Below are positions 33,471 through 43,540 of a stretch of DNA of 64,000 bases, in pieces. The notes under the pieces are model-generated. The model saw only the letters and a program-made list of their open reading frames with translations. It was not told where the DNA came from and did not search any database. The position numbers and the translations under genes were made by a program. Numbering within the stretch: the stretch's first letter is position 1; the number at the start of each line of letters is the position of its first letter. Source of the DNA: Campylorhamphus procurvoides (taxonomy: Eukaryota > Chordata > Aves > Passeriformes > Dendrocolaptidae); the NCBI GenBank assembly GCA_013396655.1, contig WBMV01004379.1:666597-730596 (forward strand). Direction: 5' to 3'.

Positions 33471-34859
33471 CGGAGGGGAGGAGACGGGGCCGCGTGGGAC
33501 TTTTGGCTGGAGGTTGTGCCCCTCCCCTGCTCCCAGCCAAGCCTCCTCTGCCCCCTCTCTGCTTTGCAAACTGCAGCTGAGGACGAGGACAGCGGCTCTC
33601 CCAAAGCCCAGCTGGATGGGCCAGCATGGCCCCTGCGGTGTCAGCACTTCTGGGAGCTCAGCCCTGGGTGGCACCTGAGCTCTCCAGACCTTGGGAACGG
33701 CCGCTGTTCCAAACCTGGGAGCGAGGGAAGGAGCCCAGGGGGAGGTGGGAGATGCAGCACAGGCAATGGTTCTCTTCACCTCCCACACGTCTTTTCATTA
33801 CTTTCCAGACACTTTCAACCAACTTTTCAGAGAGAAACCTAAATTGTAGGCTGCACAGCAGCCCAGGGGTACAATTTGATGTCAGAGGGAGAGTCAAAGT
33901 GGCCACAAAAGCTCTCGCAATGAGGACAGCCAAGTGCTCTGGCATCATGAGAAGTGGGACAGACAAGGCTGTGCAGGCAAAGCCCTGACAAATTCCAACC
34001 TCAGATACTCCTTTCTAATAGTGGCAAGGAGGACTCAGAATGCAAGCATAAACAGTCCAGGAAAACAGAAAGAGAAACTGATTATATGGAAACTACATGC
34101 TTAATGCTTGACCCCTCCAGCTGAGGTATCTCTACCACTCCCAGCTGGTTTCAGCTCAGGTCGCCTCTCCCCCTGGGACACAGTGTCTCAGAGAGAAGGG
34201 TGCAGTACCTGCACACACTGCCAGACTCTCTCGGTGGCACACCTGGCTCAGAAGGACTCACAGGACCCTGCAGACAGGGTGCAGGCGAGGAAACAGGAGT
34301 TTATTATCTCGGGGATCAACTCTCAGTTCTTTCTGTGAGTTATCTCTCTATAGTAAAGCAGTAGAAACACTCCTACGGACTTCAAGCAGCTTTGAAGCAC
34401 GTTCTCCAAGTAATAGCTGGGCCCTGCTTACACCACGATGGGAAGGTTAATCCCTGCCCTGCTAAACCCCTCTGCCAAGGAACAATCTTCACTTGGTAGG
34501 CTTAAGCCCTTGAATGCTTTCCACCCAAGAAGTATCTCATAGGACTACTGGAAAGGGAATGACCACCCAAATAAACTGCCTGGGAACCTTCTGCAGACCA
34601 TAAGTTCAGGAATGACACCAGTGCTGACTTAGCCAATGTCTCCCCAAAAATCTGTACTGTCAAAAAGAAAAAAAAACCAAGTGTCCACTAGCCCAGGAAA
34701 GGTGTTTCTGTCCGCTGGGTGTTTCAAACAACAACATGATTTGACAAAGACACAAAATGACCCTCTGAGTGGAACATCGGGCATTTCTCCACCCATTTAC
34801 CATAGGTGTCTTAGTCCTCATTCTGAGATCAGTTCCTGTAATCTCATACCAAGGATAAT
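33471..34859. other. mixed unique filler, no gene seen
   Basis: 33480-33780 is GC-rich. 34000-34860 is more balanced and may contain the worn 5' extension of the CR1 copy that follows, but I cannot align it. No exon is recognised. Confidence 0.45.
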
Positions 34860-35030
34860 TAGGCTAGGGAACAGTTTCCCAAAGGAAGTGACAGGTGCCC
34901 AGTCAGTCACGATATTTACGATCAGACTCGCAGAAAGTCACATGTAGGGCACATCTTGCCATGATCCTGGGCAGATGGACTCGGTCCATGAATTCTCTTC
35001 AGCCCTCAACCTCTATGAACACTTCTGGCC
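34860..35030 (+). mobile_element. old CR1 LINE 3'-end fragment
   Basis: Sense-orientation CR1 tail: GGGAACAGTTTCCCAAAGGA, then AAGTGACAGGTGCCCAGTCA, then ATCAGACTCGCAGAAAG, TGTAGGGCACATCTTGCC and GATGGACTCGGTCC ... CAACCTCTATGA. This follows the familiar 'TTCCCAGAGGAAGTGG...ATCA...GACCAGACTGG...GGATGGACTAGGTGACC...CCAACCTCTATGA' order. Divergence is high, so it is an older subfamily than the 45.5 and 53.8 kb copies. Confidence 0.75.
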
Positions 35031-35239
35031 CTGGAGGGTCCACGCCAGAACTGACTGAGCTGAGACAGCTCTGAGCAAGAGCAGACTGTCAGACCCCACA
35101 TCCCGAGTCCCTCTGGGAAGGAAAGCCCTCCGGACTGGGCTGTGCCAGCTGGCAGCTCGTGTGAGCAGCCCTCGGGCACTGCCTCGGGGGAGCCACCGCC
35201 GCAGGGCTTGGAGGCAACTCAAGAGGCAGCGACTGCGGG
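35031..35239. other. GC-rich unique sequence
   Basis: No recognisable feature. It leads into the paired GATA motifs. Confidence 0.5.
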
Positions 35240-35264
35240 AGATAAGCTGGCCCAAGGAGATAAG
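35240..35264 (+). promoter_or_regulatory. paired GATA motifs
   Basis: Two identical AGATAAG heptamers at 35240-35246 and 35258-35264, same strand, start-to-start spacing 18 bases. WGATAR is the known GATA-factor consensus. Close pairs on one face are common in erythroid, endodermal and neural GATA enhancers. The spacer is GC-rich. Confidence 0.4.
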
Positions 35265-35379
35265 GGTTAGAGGTGGTGATTATGGGGCAGGTCTTTGCCC
35301 CAAGATCATGACAAGACGGGTTCACCCACACACACCCCGTAATGCTGACTTAAACAGATCTCCCAGATCCTCATTTCCA

Positions 35380-35760
35380 TGGGTGAGTGCAGCCCCGCGT
35401 TCCCACAGCAGAGAGCGAAACCCACGTGTTCGCCGGGCGCCCCCGACCCTGCGGAGGGGAAGGAGGGTCCCTGTTCTGTGTTTGGGCCGATAGCCCTCTT
35501 TCTGGGGGGCAGCGGGCGGGTCCCGCCGGCAGAGGGCACTGCGGGGCTGGGGCCACCCGGGCAGCTCCGGCTCGGGGACAGCGGGGACAGCGGGCACAGC
35601 GCTCTTATTGCTCTGTAAGCGCTGCCCTCCTGCAGTTTCACCACATCCTTCACTCCTGGGCTGCCCACGCAGCCTCCCAGCTCCTTGATGTCGCACACGG
35701 CGGCCGCACGCCCACGGCCGGTCCGGGCAGAGCCGGCGTGTCGCGCTCCAGGGCCACTGG
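35380..35760. other. CpG-richer GC segment
   Basis: Moderately CpG-rich sequence (CGCCGGGCGCCCCCGACC, GGCGGCCGCACGCCCACGGC) about 1 kb from the main CpG island. It could be a shore or a minor island. No exon or TATA element is recognised. Confidence 0.35.
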
Positions 35761-35764
35761 GCTC

Positions 35765-35960
35765 CTGATAGCAAGGGCAGAAATAAATAAATGAGGGGAA
35801 TAAACGACGACAAAATTATCCTCTCAATCACAACATCAGAGTACATAGTTCAGGCCCAGTCAATCATCAACCAGTTTATTACCATCTTACTCCTTATTAA
35901 AAAAAACAACACACACACACGTCCACATAGGCTCCAGCAGTAATTACCTGGCTGTGGCGC
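35765..35960. promoter_or_regulatory. candidate CNE with internal (AC)n
   Basis: AAATAAATAAATGAGG, GGAATAAACGACGAC, CAAAATTATCC, CTCAATCACAACATC, CAGTCAATCATCAACC and CAGTTTATTACC occur in sequence, followed by an (AC)n run at 35908-35920 and CAGTAATTACC. Repeated TCAATCA/ATCATC cores suggest PBX/TALE-type sites. CpG-retaining AT-rich DNA. Confidence 0.5.
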
Positions 35961-36514
35961 ATCGCCAGCACAGGCCTCTTTGGCCCACTGCTGCCGTTTG
36001 GGTCTCAAATGGCACAGAGTGGTGTACATCATTTCGGAGGAGCAGGTATGGCTGTGTGAGCGGGTACGGGGACAAGGTGGTGGCACGTAGTCCCAAACAC
36101 GGAGGTAACATGGCCCATGGGATCCCTACCAAACTCTGAATTTGCCCACTTGGTCAAATCTAAATGAGATTGATCCAGACTGTTCAAGGACTGGAAAACC
36201 CACCGGCCCTGTGAGCCCCAGAGCTGCAATCACAGCCCAGCCTGATGGAGCCCTGTCCAGCACCACACCCAGTGGAGCCACCAGCCCAGCCCAGTGCCAG
36301 GCCAGACCCTGCTCCCCGTCCTGATACCCCATCAAAACCAGTGGACACGCCACAAAAAGCTACAACCAAAAACACGCCCAGCCCCAACACTGGGGCCTGT
36401 AATCTAAAACCAAAACATTGCCCCAGCCTGGCCACCTTTCCTCCTCCCTTCGAGATGTGAAGGGGTGGGGGAGGTATCGTATACCTCACATGGAAGGACA
36501 AAAACAAACCCATC
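35961..36514. other. C-rich filler, no gene seen
   Basis: 36120-36180 is AT-richer (GGTCAAATCTAAATGAG). 36190-36450 is C/A-rich low-complexity sequence that yields proline-rich frames. No exon is recognised. Confidence 0.5.
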
Positions 36515-36660
36515 CCAGATATGCCCAGGTTGAAAAAAAAATAATACTCATTAAATGTAATAAGCAGCCTCTTCATCCGACACTGCCTTGTCCCAAATAA
36601 ATTAAATTCCTTTTCATTTAGACAGCACAGGAACCTGACAAGCAACCTTTACCACCGAGA
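36515..36660. promoter_or_regulatory. candidate CNE
   Basis: AT-rich block upstream (plus-strand sense) of the CpG island: AAATAATACTCATTAAATG, GTAATAAGCAGCC and CCCAAATAAATTAAATTCC, with CTTTTCATTTAGACAG. The final part reads like a polypyrimidine-AG acceptor, but no exon follows it convincingly. Confidence 0.45.
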
Positions 36661-36867
36661 CGCCAGAGCTCAGGAGGGGGAAAAAATGAAAGAGAAAACA
36701 ACCCACAGAACTTACAACAAACACAAAGGCAGAATCATTCCCAAACCCCCATAAAGTTGCCCTGTGCATGGTGTCGCGGCCAGCGGGGCCCGCGGAGCGG
36801 GGCAGGACGGGCGGCCGGAGCGGAGCGGGGCAGAGCGGGGCAGAGCGGAGCGGAGCGCCCGGCTCAC

Positions 36868-37098
36868 CTCGGCGGAGCGGAGCGGAGAGGAGCGGGGCCG
36901 GCCCGGCGGCGGACACGGAGAACTTCCGTAAAACAAGTGAAAGAAGAAAAGTGAAAGAGGCGGCGAGCCCCCGGCCGGCCCGCAGAGCAGCGCAGCGCAG
37001 CGCACCTGGAGCCGCCCCCGCGCCCCGCTCCGCCCGGCCCGCACCGCACACAAACTTTGGGCGCCGCGGCCCCGCGTCCTGTGCCGGGCACCCCGCAC
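36868..37098 (-). other. possible non-coding first exon (partial)
   Basis: Minus-strand stretch between the assembly gap and the GAG|GTGAGC donor. It would represent a 5' untranslated first exon or part of one. It contains a run on the minus strand rich in CTTTCAC/TTTTCTTC between CpG-rich blocks. The start site is not visible because of the gap. It could instead be unspliced promoter DNA. Confidence 0.3.
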
Positions 37099-37312
37099 NN
37101 NNNNNNNNNNNNNNNNNNNNNNNNNNNNNNNNNNNNNNNNNNNNNNNNNNNNNNNNNNNNNNNNNNNNNNNNNNNNNNNNNNNNNNNNNNNNNNNNNNNN
37201 NNNNNNNNNNNNNNNNNNNNNNNNNNNNNNNNNNNNNNNNNNNNNNNNNNNNNNNNNNNNNNNNNNNNNNNNNNNNNNNNNNNNNNNNNNNNNNNNNNNN
37301 NNNNNNNNNNNN
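37099..37312. other. assembly gap of 214 Ns
   Basis: A run of unknown bases inside the CpG island. The right flank begins with a GGGGACGGGGACGGGGATGG array, so the gap probably reflects a G-rich tandem repeat that resisted sequencing. True length may differ. Confidence 0.95.
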
Positions 37313-37485
37313 GGGGACGGGGACGGGGATGGGGATGGAGCGCGGCGTGCGGGGCTGGACGAGCCGCACCGGGGAGCGGGCAGGACAGGGGCAGGGGCAG
37401 GGACAGGGGAAAGGACAGGGACAGGGGCAGGGGCAGGGACAGTACCAGGGACAGGGGCAGGGACAGGGACAGGGGCAGGGAGCAC
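37313..37485 (+). repeat. G-rich tandem array (GGGACA/GGGGCA type)
   Basis: GGGGAC/GGGGAT units at 37313-37338 and GGGACAGGGGCAGGGGCA-type hexamer arrays at 37380-37481. Runs of three or four Gs every few bases make it a strong G-quadruplex candidate on the plus strand. Open frames on both strands (GQGQ / PVPAP repeats) are products of the array. Confidence 0.8.
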
Positions 37486-37639
37486 AGGGTGCCGTGCGGG
37501 GCCGTGCCGTGCGGGGCCCCGGGGGTGGCCGGCCCCGGCGGTGTCACAACCCTGGGCACAGCTTGCCCAATGCCCCGCAGGAAGCCCGCGCCGCTCCGTG
37601 CCGAGCCCACGGCAGGCTGGGGGGGCTCTGCTGCAGAGA

Positions 37640-37835
37640 ATTTCCTCATTTTTTGTTGCTTTATTTTTCTAAGTAGCAAAGAATGCGAGGGAGGTTCTGA
37701 GAGGCGTGTTGGGTAAACACAGATATAAGCCTCTTTCTTTAAAACAAACGAGCAGATTATTTACCTGATTAAATAGGTATTTTGAGCAGGTTGTAGGCTG
37801 TTTTTGTGAACACACCATATTTGGCTCCATCGATT
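37640..37835. promoter_or_regulatory. candidate CNE beside the CpG island
   Basis: AT-rich: TTTGTTGCTTTATTTTTC, GTAAACACAGATATAAGCC, GCAGATTATTTACC and TGATTAAATAGG. FOX (GTAAACA) and homeodomain cores are visible. Immediately flanks the putative promoter. Confidence 0.4.
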
Positions 37836-37943
37836 TTGGCAGAGCTGAGCTCCTCACTGGGGCTGGGGAGCTGCCCATGGACTCACCAGCTCTTAAATCC
37901 TTTTTATAAGCAGAACTTAATGTGCTTCTCAAAGGAGGCCAAC

Positions 37944-38066
37944 ATCATTACCCCACTGGGGATGGGGAAACTGAGGCACTAGCGAGGGAAGTGACTCGCC
38001 AGAAGTGGCCGGACAGGTTAGTCCCAGGGCTGGAAGGAGCCCAGGTGTGTTTGGCTCCGAGCACCA
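37944..38066 (-). mobile_element. MIR-type SINE fragment, reverse orientation
   Basis: Reverse-complement MIR order: ATCATTACCCCACTGGGGAT, GGGGAAACTGAGGCACTAG, AAGTGACTCGCCAGAAG, then GCTGGAAGGAGCCCAGGTGT matching the distal 'GCYGGGAATAGAACCCAGGTGT' part. Well preserved for such an old family. Confidence 0.8.
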
Positions 38067-38989
38067 GGATATGCTGCACCCACAAAGTGTCCTGGGCCCA
38101 CAGACCCAACTGCAGCTCATCAGCTCAGCAGTGCTGCATTTGCATCGGCAAAAATGCAGCGGCAGCGCAGCAGGCCAGAGGGCAGGGAGAGGGAAGAGAG
38201 GGGAGTCATTTGTAAAAGCCACAAGTATTCTGGCTTCACCCGGAAAAAAATCTGAACAAAGTCTGCTTCAACAGAGCCACCCAGGGACCCTCCGGGCCAG
38301 GAAGCAGGTGGGACAGCAGTGCCAGGCAGGAGGCAAGTGTGCCCTGCCCACTGAACAGAGCCCTGCACGGGACTCACCTTCCCACCCGGTGCAGTCAAGC
38401 TCCCGCTTTGACATGGGAAAAACTTCATCAGCATCGCTCTGACTCCCCCAAGGGTTTCTGATCACACCATCAGCTCCAACCAGCGCTGTCACCCAGTGCT
38501 GCCTTTAAAATCCTGCCTGTCTGCACTTCAGTTGGCCCCAACACAGGCACCAGCCTGGCCAACATCACCCACAGTCCTTGGCAGAGCCTGCCCTGGTCCC
38601 TATGCCTGAGTCAGACACTACAGCACCTGCCAGGGAATATCCCACCCAGGGAAGTGATGGACAGTACCAGAAATGTTTGTGCTGGCTCTGTAATAGCTCA
38701 GTTTGGACCCAACACCTCCTTCCAGGTGTGAGGTTGCTGACAGGTCCCATAAGTTCACGTCATGACACACAGGTTTCTCCATGAACTTAATATTCCAGCA
38801 GTGGGAGTTCTGTTCACCACTGCTGTTCCCTGAGAGAGCGGTGCCAGCTGTACCTCCCAACTCCTTGTGAAGGGGAACACACACTCTAACGTGGATGTGT
38901 CCCTGCACAGCCCACAGACCCTCTAAACATACCTGTTCTACGTGCACCGAGCAGAGCACGTTCACACATCAGTATCCAAATGTTCCCCA
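38067..38989. other. unique filler, no gene seen
   Basis: Mixed composition without recognisable exon, RNA gene or transposon. Confidence 0.5.
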
Positions 38990-39125
38990 CCCCTCCCATC
39001 CCAGCACGCACACGCAACATGCATATGCACCCCTCAAAGAAAATGATACTCTGTGCTCACTGACATTCAAATACACACATATCCATACACCATGACACAC
39101 ATGAACCCACACACACAACCTAAAC
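38990..39125. repeat. CA-rich low-complexity stretch
   Basis: Imperfect CACACA/ACATACA runs with scattered interruptions. No gene. Confidence 0.65.
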
Positions 39126-39649
39126 ACACCCGGAGGATCCCCTCCGCAGGCTTCCCACTGTCCCTCCCACTCCTCCTTGCAGGAACAACTTGCCAAGGTG
39201 TTTTTTCAGGTGAAGTCCACGCCCTGCAGCTGACGCAACGGCAAGGCCTGATTTCCTATCTCAGCGATCTCCAGTCACAGGATCAGGTTTTATTTCCCCA
39301 TACTCCCTCCTTTGCCTCTTACCCAAGAAAAGTTGGTTCTTTCCACTCTCAGGGGCTCTGGAGCTTTCTGCTCCTTTGGAGACCCCTGTGGCACCCATGA
39401 GAGCAGCATCTCCCCTCCTTCCCCTATCCTTCCAGGGTACCCACTCCGAGGGAAAGCTGTCTCTGACTGTGTCCTGACACATCCCAGACCCCCTGGTCCC
39501 CAGGAGCACCTGAGGGAAGGCAGCAGCCCTCACCCTGCTCTGAATTGTGCCACTGTGCCACGGCAAGAGCCACCCCAGCCATTCCAGCCACAGCTGCCCT
39601 TTGGTGGCAGGTGAAGAGATGTCTCCTTGTCCCTTCCCACCCTCCCAGG
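39126..39649. other. C-rich filler, no gene seen
   Basis: Unique pyrimidine-leaning sequence with domain-free short frames. Confidence 0.5.
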
Positions 39650-39865
39650 GGCATCAGGAGCTCTCAGTAATTAATGTTTGCCAGGTGCTCAGAGATCCTC
39701 AGATGAAAAGTGCAATGGGAGGGGGAAGGATGATTAATTTATTATTATTATTACAGTTTAATGCTTTCCCCGCAGACAGTGTGCCAGGGCTAAGCAGGCA
39801 GTGAGTCACGCTGATATGTGGGACATCCCCCTTTTTGTGTCTCTTCTACCTTTGTTTTTTATGCT
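39650..39865. promoter_or_regulatory. candidate CNE with (ATT)n core
   Basis: CTCAGTAATTAATGTTTGCC and GATGATTAATTTATTATT run into an ATT trinucleotide stretch and CAGTTTAATGC. Later GTGAGTCACGCTGATATG provides an AP-1/MAF-like TGAGTCA core (about 39801-39808). Confidence 0.45.
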
Positions 39866-39989
39866 TAGCCCATTTTCTTGGCAGTTTCTCCCTCCTTAGC
39901 TGGAGCTGACCCCGGGGCCGTGCTCTGGATGCATGTGGGCTCAGGGTGCTGGCTCTCCAATTGCAGGTTGGAGATCTGGCAGCGCTGTG

Positions 39990-40200
39990 CTCCTCCTCCT
40001 GCTCCTGCTTGGGGAGTCTATTAGGCAAATGCTCTTGCCCTATTTCTGTAATTTTGTTTGATTTCTGTTTCGTCAAGGGAGGCGCCCGGAGGCCTCGGGG
40101 CCTGGGCGGCAGGAGCAGACAATCTGTGCTTTCTTTCCCTTTCCTTCTCCTTCCCTCCTTCCTTCTCAATTCAGTTTCAATCACATTATTGGCACACGGT
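39990..40200. promoter_or_regulatory. candidate CNE, pyrimidine-rich
   Basis: CTATTTCTGTAATTTTGTTTG and TTTCTGTTTCGTCAAGG, followed after a GC spacer by CTCAATTCAGTTTCAATCAC and CATTATTGGCAC. The CT-rich stretch ahead of TTTCGTCAAGGGAGG resembles neither a clear acceptor nor an exon. Confidence 0.35.
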
Positions 40201-40504
40201 GCCCAGAACACATTGCCAAAGTGGCTGTGCCGAGTCTCAGTGTGCCGGGTGGGGCTCTGCTGGGATCACTCCTGTTCCTTGGCCTTACTCAAGCACTTTG
40301 ACACCAGCTCCCCACCATGTGGCTGCCGCTCTTGCAGACACTCCACAGCTTCCAGCACCTGCTGGAAGCCAAATGCTGCTCATCTCTTGACCACTGCCCT
40401 GGGGGAATGACTTTACCGGGAGTGGACCATACGGCACTGAATGTACATGGCATGTCCTCGTGCTCCACAGGGGCCCAGAAGACTTGGGGGGAAGGAGTGG
40501 CAGG

Positions 40505-40570
40505 GGTTTGAACGCACTAACAATTAGTTATAATTTACAACAGCGATTAAAAGCGCAGCCTGGGGATTTC
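40505..40570. promoter_or_regulatory. short candidate CNE
   Basis: GCACTAACAATTAGTTATAA followed by TTTACAACAGCGATTAAAAG. Dense homeodomain cores within 50 bases and retained CpGs. Small but distinct from flanks. Confidence 0.4.
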
Positions 40571-40850
40571 AGGATGAGGAGGCAAGGCCACAGTCCTAGC
40601 CAGGCATCACATCCAACAGGGCAGGTACCTGGCACTCACATCCAGGCACTCTGCACACAGCATCAAAAATGCCACCCTGAGCCAGCCCAGAACTGCCCCC
40701 AAGAAGTCCCTGAGCCAGGAAAACAATGCCAAATGACAGGTTCCAGACTGGGCAAGGCCTATTCCTGTAGAACATAGGGCAAGCACAAAACAGAACAGTG
40801 GTTTCTGTCAAGAGGAGCTACAACCCAGCTTGTGTTCCTGCACAGCCCCG

Positions 40851-40912
40851 GTACAGCCAAGGGACAGCCCTGGCAAAGCCCTGGCACAGCCAAGGGACAG
40901 TCCTGGCACAGC
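40851..40912 (+). repeat. short tandem repeat, about 31-33 bp unit, 2 copies
   Basis: CACAGCCAAGGGACAG(C/T)CC-type units repeat with spacing near 32 bases and small differences. It belongs to a C/G-rich minisatellite-like patch. Confidence 0.6.
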
Positions 40913-40959
40913 TGCCCCGGTGGCAGAGGCAGAGCCCGTGGCAGCCCCGCAGGGTGTGG

Positions 40960-41420
40960 GAGCAGCAGTAAGTGTGAGGCAGACGCAGCGATTGCATTAC
41001 TGAAGGAGCCCGGGCTGGCAGTGCCGAGCTCTCGTCCCCGTAATCCTGTTAGCCAGCAATCTCCATTCCGAAAGAGCTTCATTTCTTTGTGAATATTTGT
41101 AAACTAGATATCTAATGGAAAATTATAGGAAAATTATAGTGAAATTCATGACGAAGAAATCCGATTAGCCCTAATTCAATTATGCCATCTTAGCCCACAC
41201 AGCACATTTCCCATTTTTTTCCCATAAATACCAATGCCAGGGGTCCGGGTAATCAAATAAAATTGAAAATCATCTTCCCATTAAATTCAATTAGCTGCAA
41301 TTTCTAAAGCCTATCAGAGATTTTAATTACTAAATTATAAAATTCTCCAATGCTAAATTGAAACTAAAAAAATTGCACATCCTTGTATTTCAGAAGAAAA
41401 AAACCCAGCAGAAACCTTGA
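40960..41420. promoter_or_regulatory. strong candidate CNE, very AT-rich, homeodomain cluster
   Basis: The largest AT-rich island: GCGATTGCATTACTG, CGTAATCCTGTTAGCC, GATATCTAATGG, two GGAAAATTATAG copies, CGATTAGCCCTAATTCAATT, GGGTAATCAAATAAAATTG, CCATTAAATTCAATTAGC and TTTTAATTACTAAATTATA. More than a dozen TAAT/ATTA cores fall in about 400 bases, with CpGs preserved at GACGAAG and CCGATT. No transposon or coding signature. The texture is what one expects of an ultraconserved-type enhancer; conservation is not tested. Confidence 0.6.
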
Positions 41421-42434
41421 AAAATACCCTTCTCCTCCCATCAGCACCCACGTGAGCACGGGTCTGGGCAGGCTTCGCCAGAGACATGAGTGTGGAGGGA
41501 CACGAGCCAGGCCTAGGCAGGAAGGGGCTACCTCGCACGGAAAGAGCTTGGACATCGGCTGAGATTCAAACCTGAACTCCAGCCCCCTTCCCAGCTGGGC
41601 TGGGTTGGCAGAGGGCAAGGCAGAGGCTGGCAGGCTCAGCAGTGGCTCTGCTGCCCTTTCCCACAGCAGCCCTGCCAGGCACTGGTGACAAACCACGGTG
41701 CTCCCGCAGCCGGTGGAACAGCCGAGGCTCTCGAGGAGCTCAAACGGGTTTTGCCTGCAAATGGGCTCGGTGAGGCAGTCCCTTGAGTCTCCATGTGCCA
41801 AAGCCAGGGCAGGAGAGCTGGTGATGCCCAGAGGGAAGCAGGAGGGCAGATGCTGGCTTTGTGCTTCTGATAAAGCTCCTCGAATAACAGCCATGCAAGC
41901 CCGGTCCTGACACTGAATTAAGGGAAGTTGGAGCCCTCAGCAAACTGATTTAGCTTGAAGCACTACTTCAGCGAGCACGTGGGATGTTCCAGAGGAGGGG
42001 GACGTAATCACCCTTCCCTGATAGCACAGGGAACTCTCGGAGTTCACAGAGGCACCAGGCAGGCAAGCCCTTCCCTAAACTGTTCTTTATTCAACAACCA
42101 AGCCAAGCAAAGGGAACTAACAAAGCCTGTGCCTACAGATGCTCTCTTGCAGCCCTGCTTCTCCAGGGACCAGCACGGCACGGGGACATGGCGAGGGGCA
42201 ATTAACTGTGAGAACAAGCAGTGGGAGGAGAAGTGAAGCTCAGCGCTCCAGTTCCAATGCCTGACCCTCCACGAGGCAGCGAGAGAGGTTCTTCCGACCC
42301 TGCCTTTATGCCAGAGAGCACTTCTGCGTGGTACCCTAAAAGGTTTATTCATGCACTCACAGAAACGGAGCCAGCTTCTAACGCATCTCACAGCCCTAAA
42401 CAGGAGCTCAGGCTGCCCCAAACCAGGCCGATAC
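41421..42434. other. GC-rich filler, no gene seen
   Basis: Unique sequence; domain-free frames on both strands. 42030-42130 is slightly AT-richer. Confidence 0.5.
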
Positions 42435-42700
42435 TCGGCTTAATTTACTGGGCGCCCGAAAGTTGCCAGCAGGGAGTTGCCCGCAAACAGAACAACAACA
42501 AAAAAGTTAATGATCTGGGCTTTTTCTTTAATAAATAGGCAAACTGGCTGAGCCGGATTGTTGGCTGGGATTCGTCTACCCTTTATCACCCTGGAGCTTC
42601 TGTGACACATTCTCCAAATCATCAGCATTTTGCAATTTGAGGTCGTTACCAAATACTATTTTTTTGCCAAGGAAGGGAGAAAAATAAATTAATAACTAAG
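42435..42700. promoter_or_regulatory. candidate CNE
   Basis: GGCTTAATTTACTGGGCGCC, AAAAAAGTTAATGATCTGGG, TCTTTAATAAATAGGC, TTTTGCAATTTGAGG and AAATAAATTAATAACTAAG cores with CpG-bearing spacers (CGAAAG, CCGGATTG). AT-rich against GC-rich flanks. Confidence 0.45.
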
Positions 42701-42960
42701 AAGGCCAAGCAGGGAGAGGCTGTGGGCTGGATGGCGCTGCCACCTCCGCGGGGATTGCTCAGGCACCTGGCACCCGCCCAGCGCGCACCTCGGTCGCCGG
42801 CTCACCCTGGAATGTGGCGCTGGCACCCAAGTGCTACTTGATTTTACTACGAATTAATCAAAGTCTCTTCTGCAAACGTCTAACGCTAAATCACCACAGG
42901 CTGAGCTTCAAATGCAATTCCCCCCTTCCAGGGATTCGGTGCGAGGAGATTACCAGCTCC
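42701..42960. promoter_or_regulatory. CpG-bearing patch plus candidate CNE
   Basis: 42735-42815 is a small CpG-rich patch. 42830-42925 is motif-dense: GATTTTACTACGAATTAATC, GCAAACGTCTAACGC, TAAATCACCACAGG (RUNX-like ACCACAG) and CAAATGCAATTCC. The two may form one element. Confidence 0.45.
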
Positions 42961-43540
42961 AGGGGAAAAGCTGAAGGGGGTTTCCTCTCCACACATCTCC
43001 CAGTTCTCCATCCCAGCTGGAAGGAGAAGAGATTTCCTGCAACCCTTCTCCCGCTCACAGCAGGTAACCACACAGACATCCCAGATCTGCTGGGGTAAAT
43101 GTGTCTGTGCTGCCTGACTGGAGTGTGCTCACACCAAGGAGGAATCTGCCGTGACAGGGAGCCAGTGCCGTGCTGTGCTGGCAGGGTGGGTGTGCCTGTG
43201 CCCCCGTGTTCACAGGGGTGCCCCTGCCCAGGGCTGTGTGCCCGTGTGGGGATGGATAGCTCCACATCTGTGCCACCAGAGGTGGCTGCCCACAGCCAGG
43301 GGTACACAGACATGCTCTGCGGGCGTCCCTGCCGTGTCACTGTGTGCATGGCTCATTTGTCCCCCCAGCTGCCGTCCCGAGCACCCTCCCCTTGCTGGCC
43401 GGCCCCCAGAAGGAGGGTTGCCACGGCTGATGCTCTGGATGGCATCAGCACTGCTCTGGAGACACAGCCTGCCCTGAGCCATGGGCGAGCTGCACTCCCC
43501 TCTCCACACTTTGCTGTCTCAGAGCCCTCTCGTATTTTCA
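42961..43540. other. GC-rich filler, no gene seen
   Basis: G/T-skewed unique sequence. No exon, RNA gene or repeat is recognised. Confidence 0.5.

Larger units (their letters stand above)
36770..37600 (-). promoter_or_regulatory. CpG-island promoter, probable minus-strand transcript start
   Basis: The only true CpG island in the window, very dense in CpG and G/C boxes (GAGCGGGGC arrays at 36790-36895). On the minus strand a near-consensus donor, CCGAG|GTGAGCC, sits with exon end at 36868; a weaker one, CCAG|GTGCG, has exon end at 37006. An ETS-type site (ACTTCCG on plus, 36921-36927) lies within the putative exon. No ATG is seen on the minus strand between 36868 and the gap, so the first exon would be non-coding. 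A gap at 37099-37312 hides the middle. The plus strand shows no comparable donor. Direction is inferred. Confidence 0.5.

Noticed and set aside
36614..37716. Long open frames on both strands through the CpG island
   Set aside because: They run through 214 unknown bases and G-rich tandem repeats (GQGQ or PVPAP repeats). Not evidence of coding.
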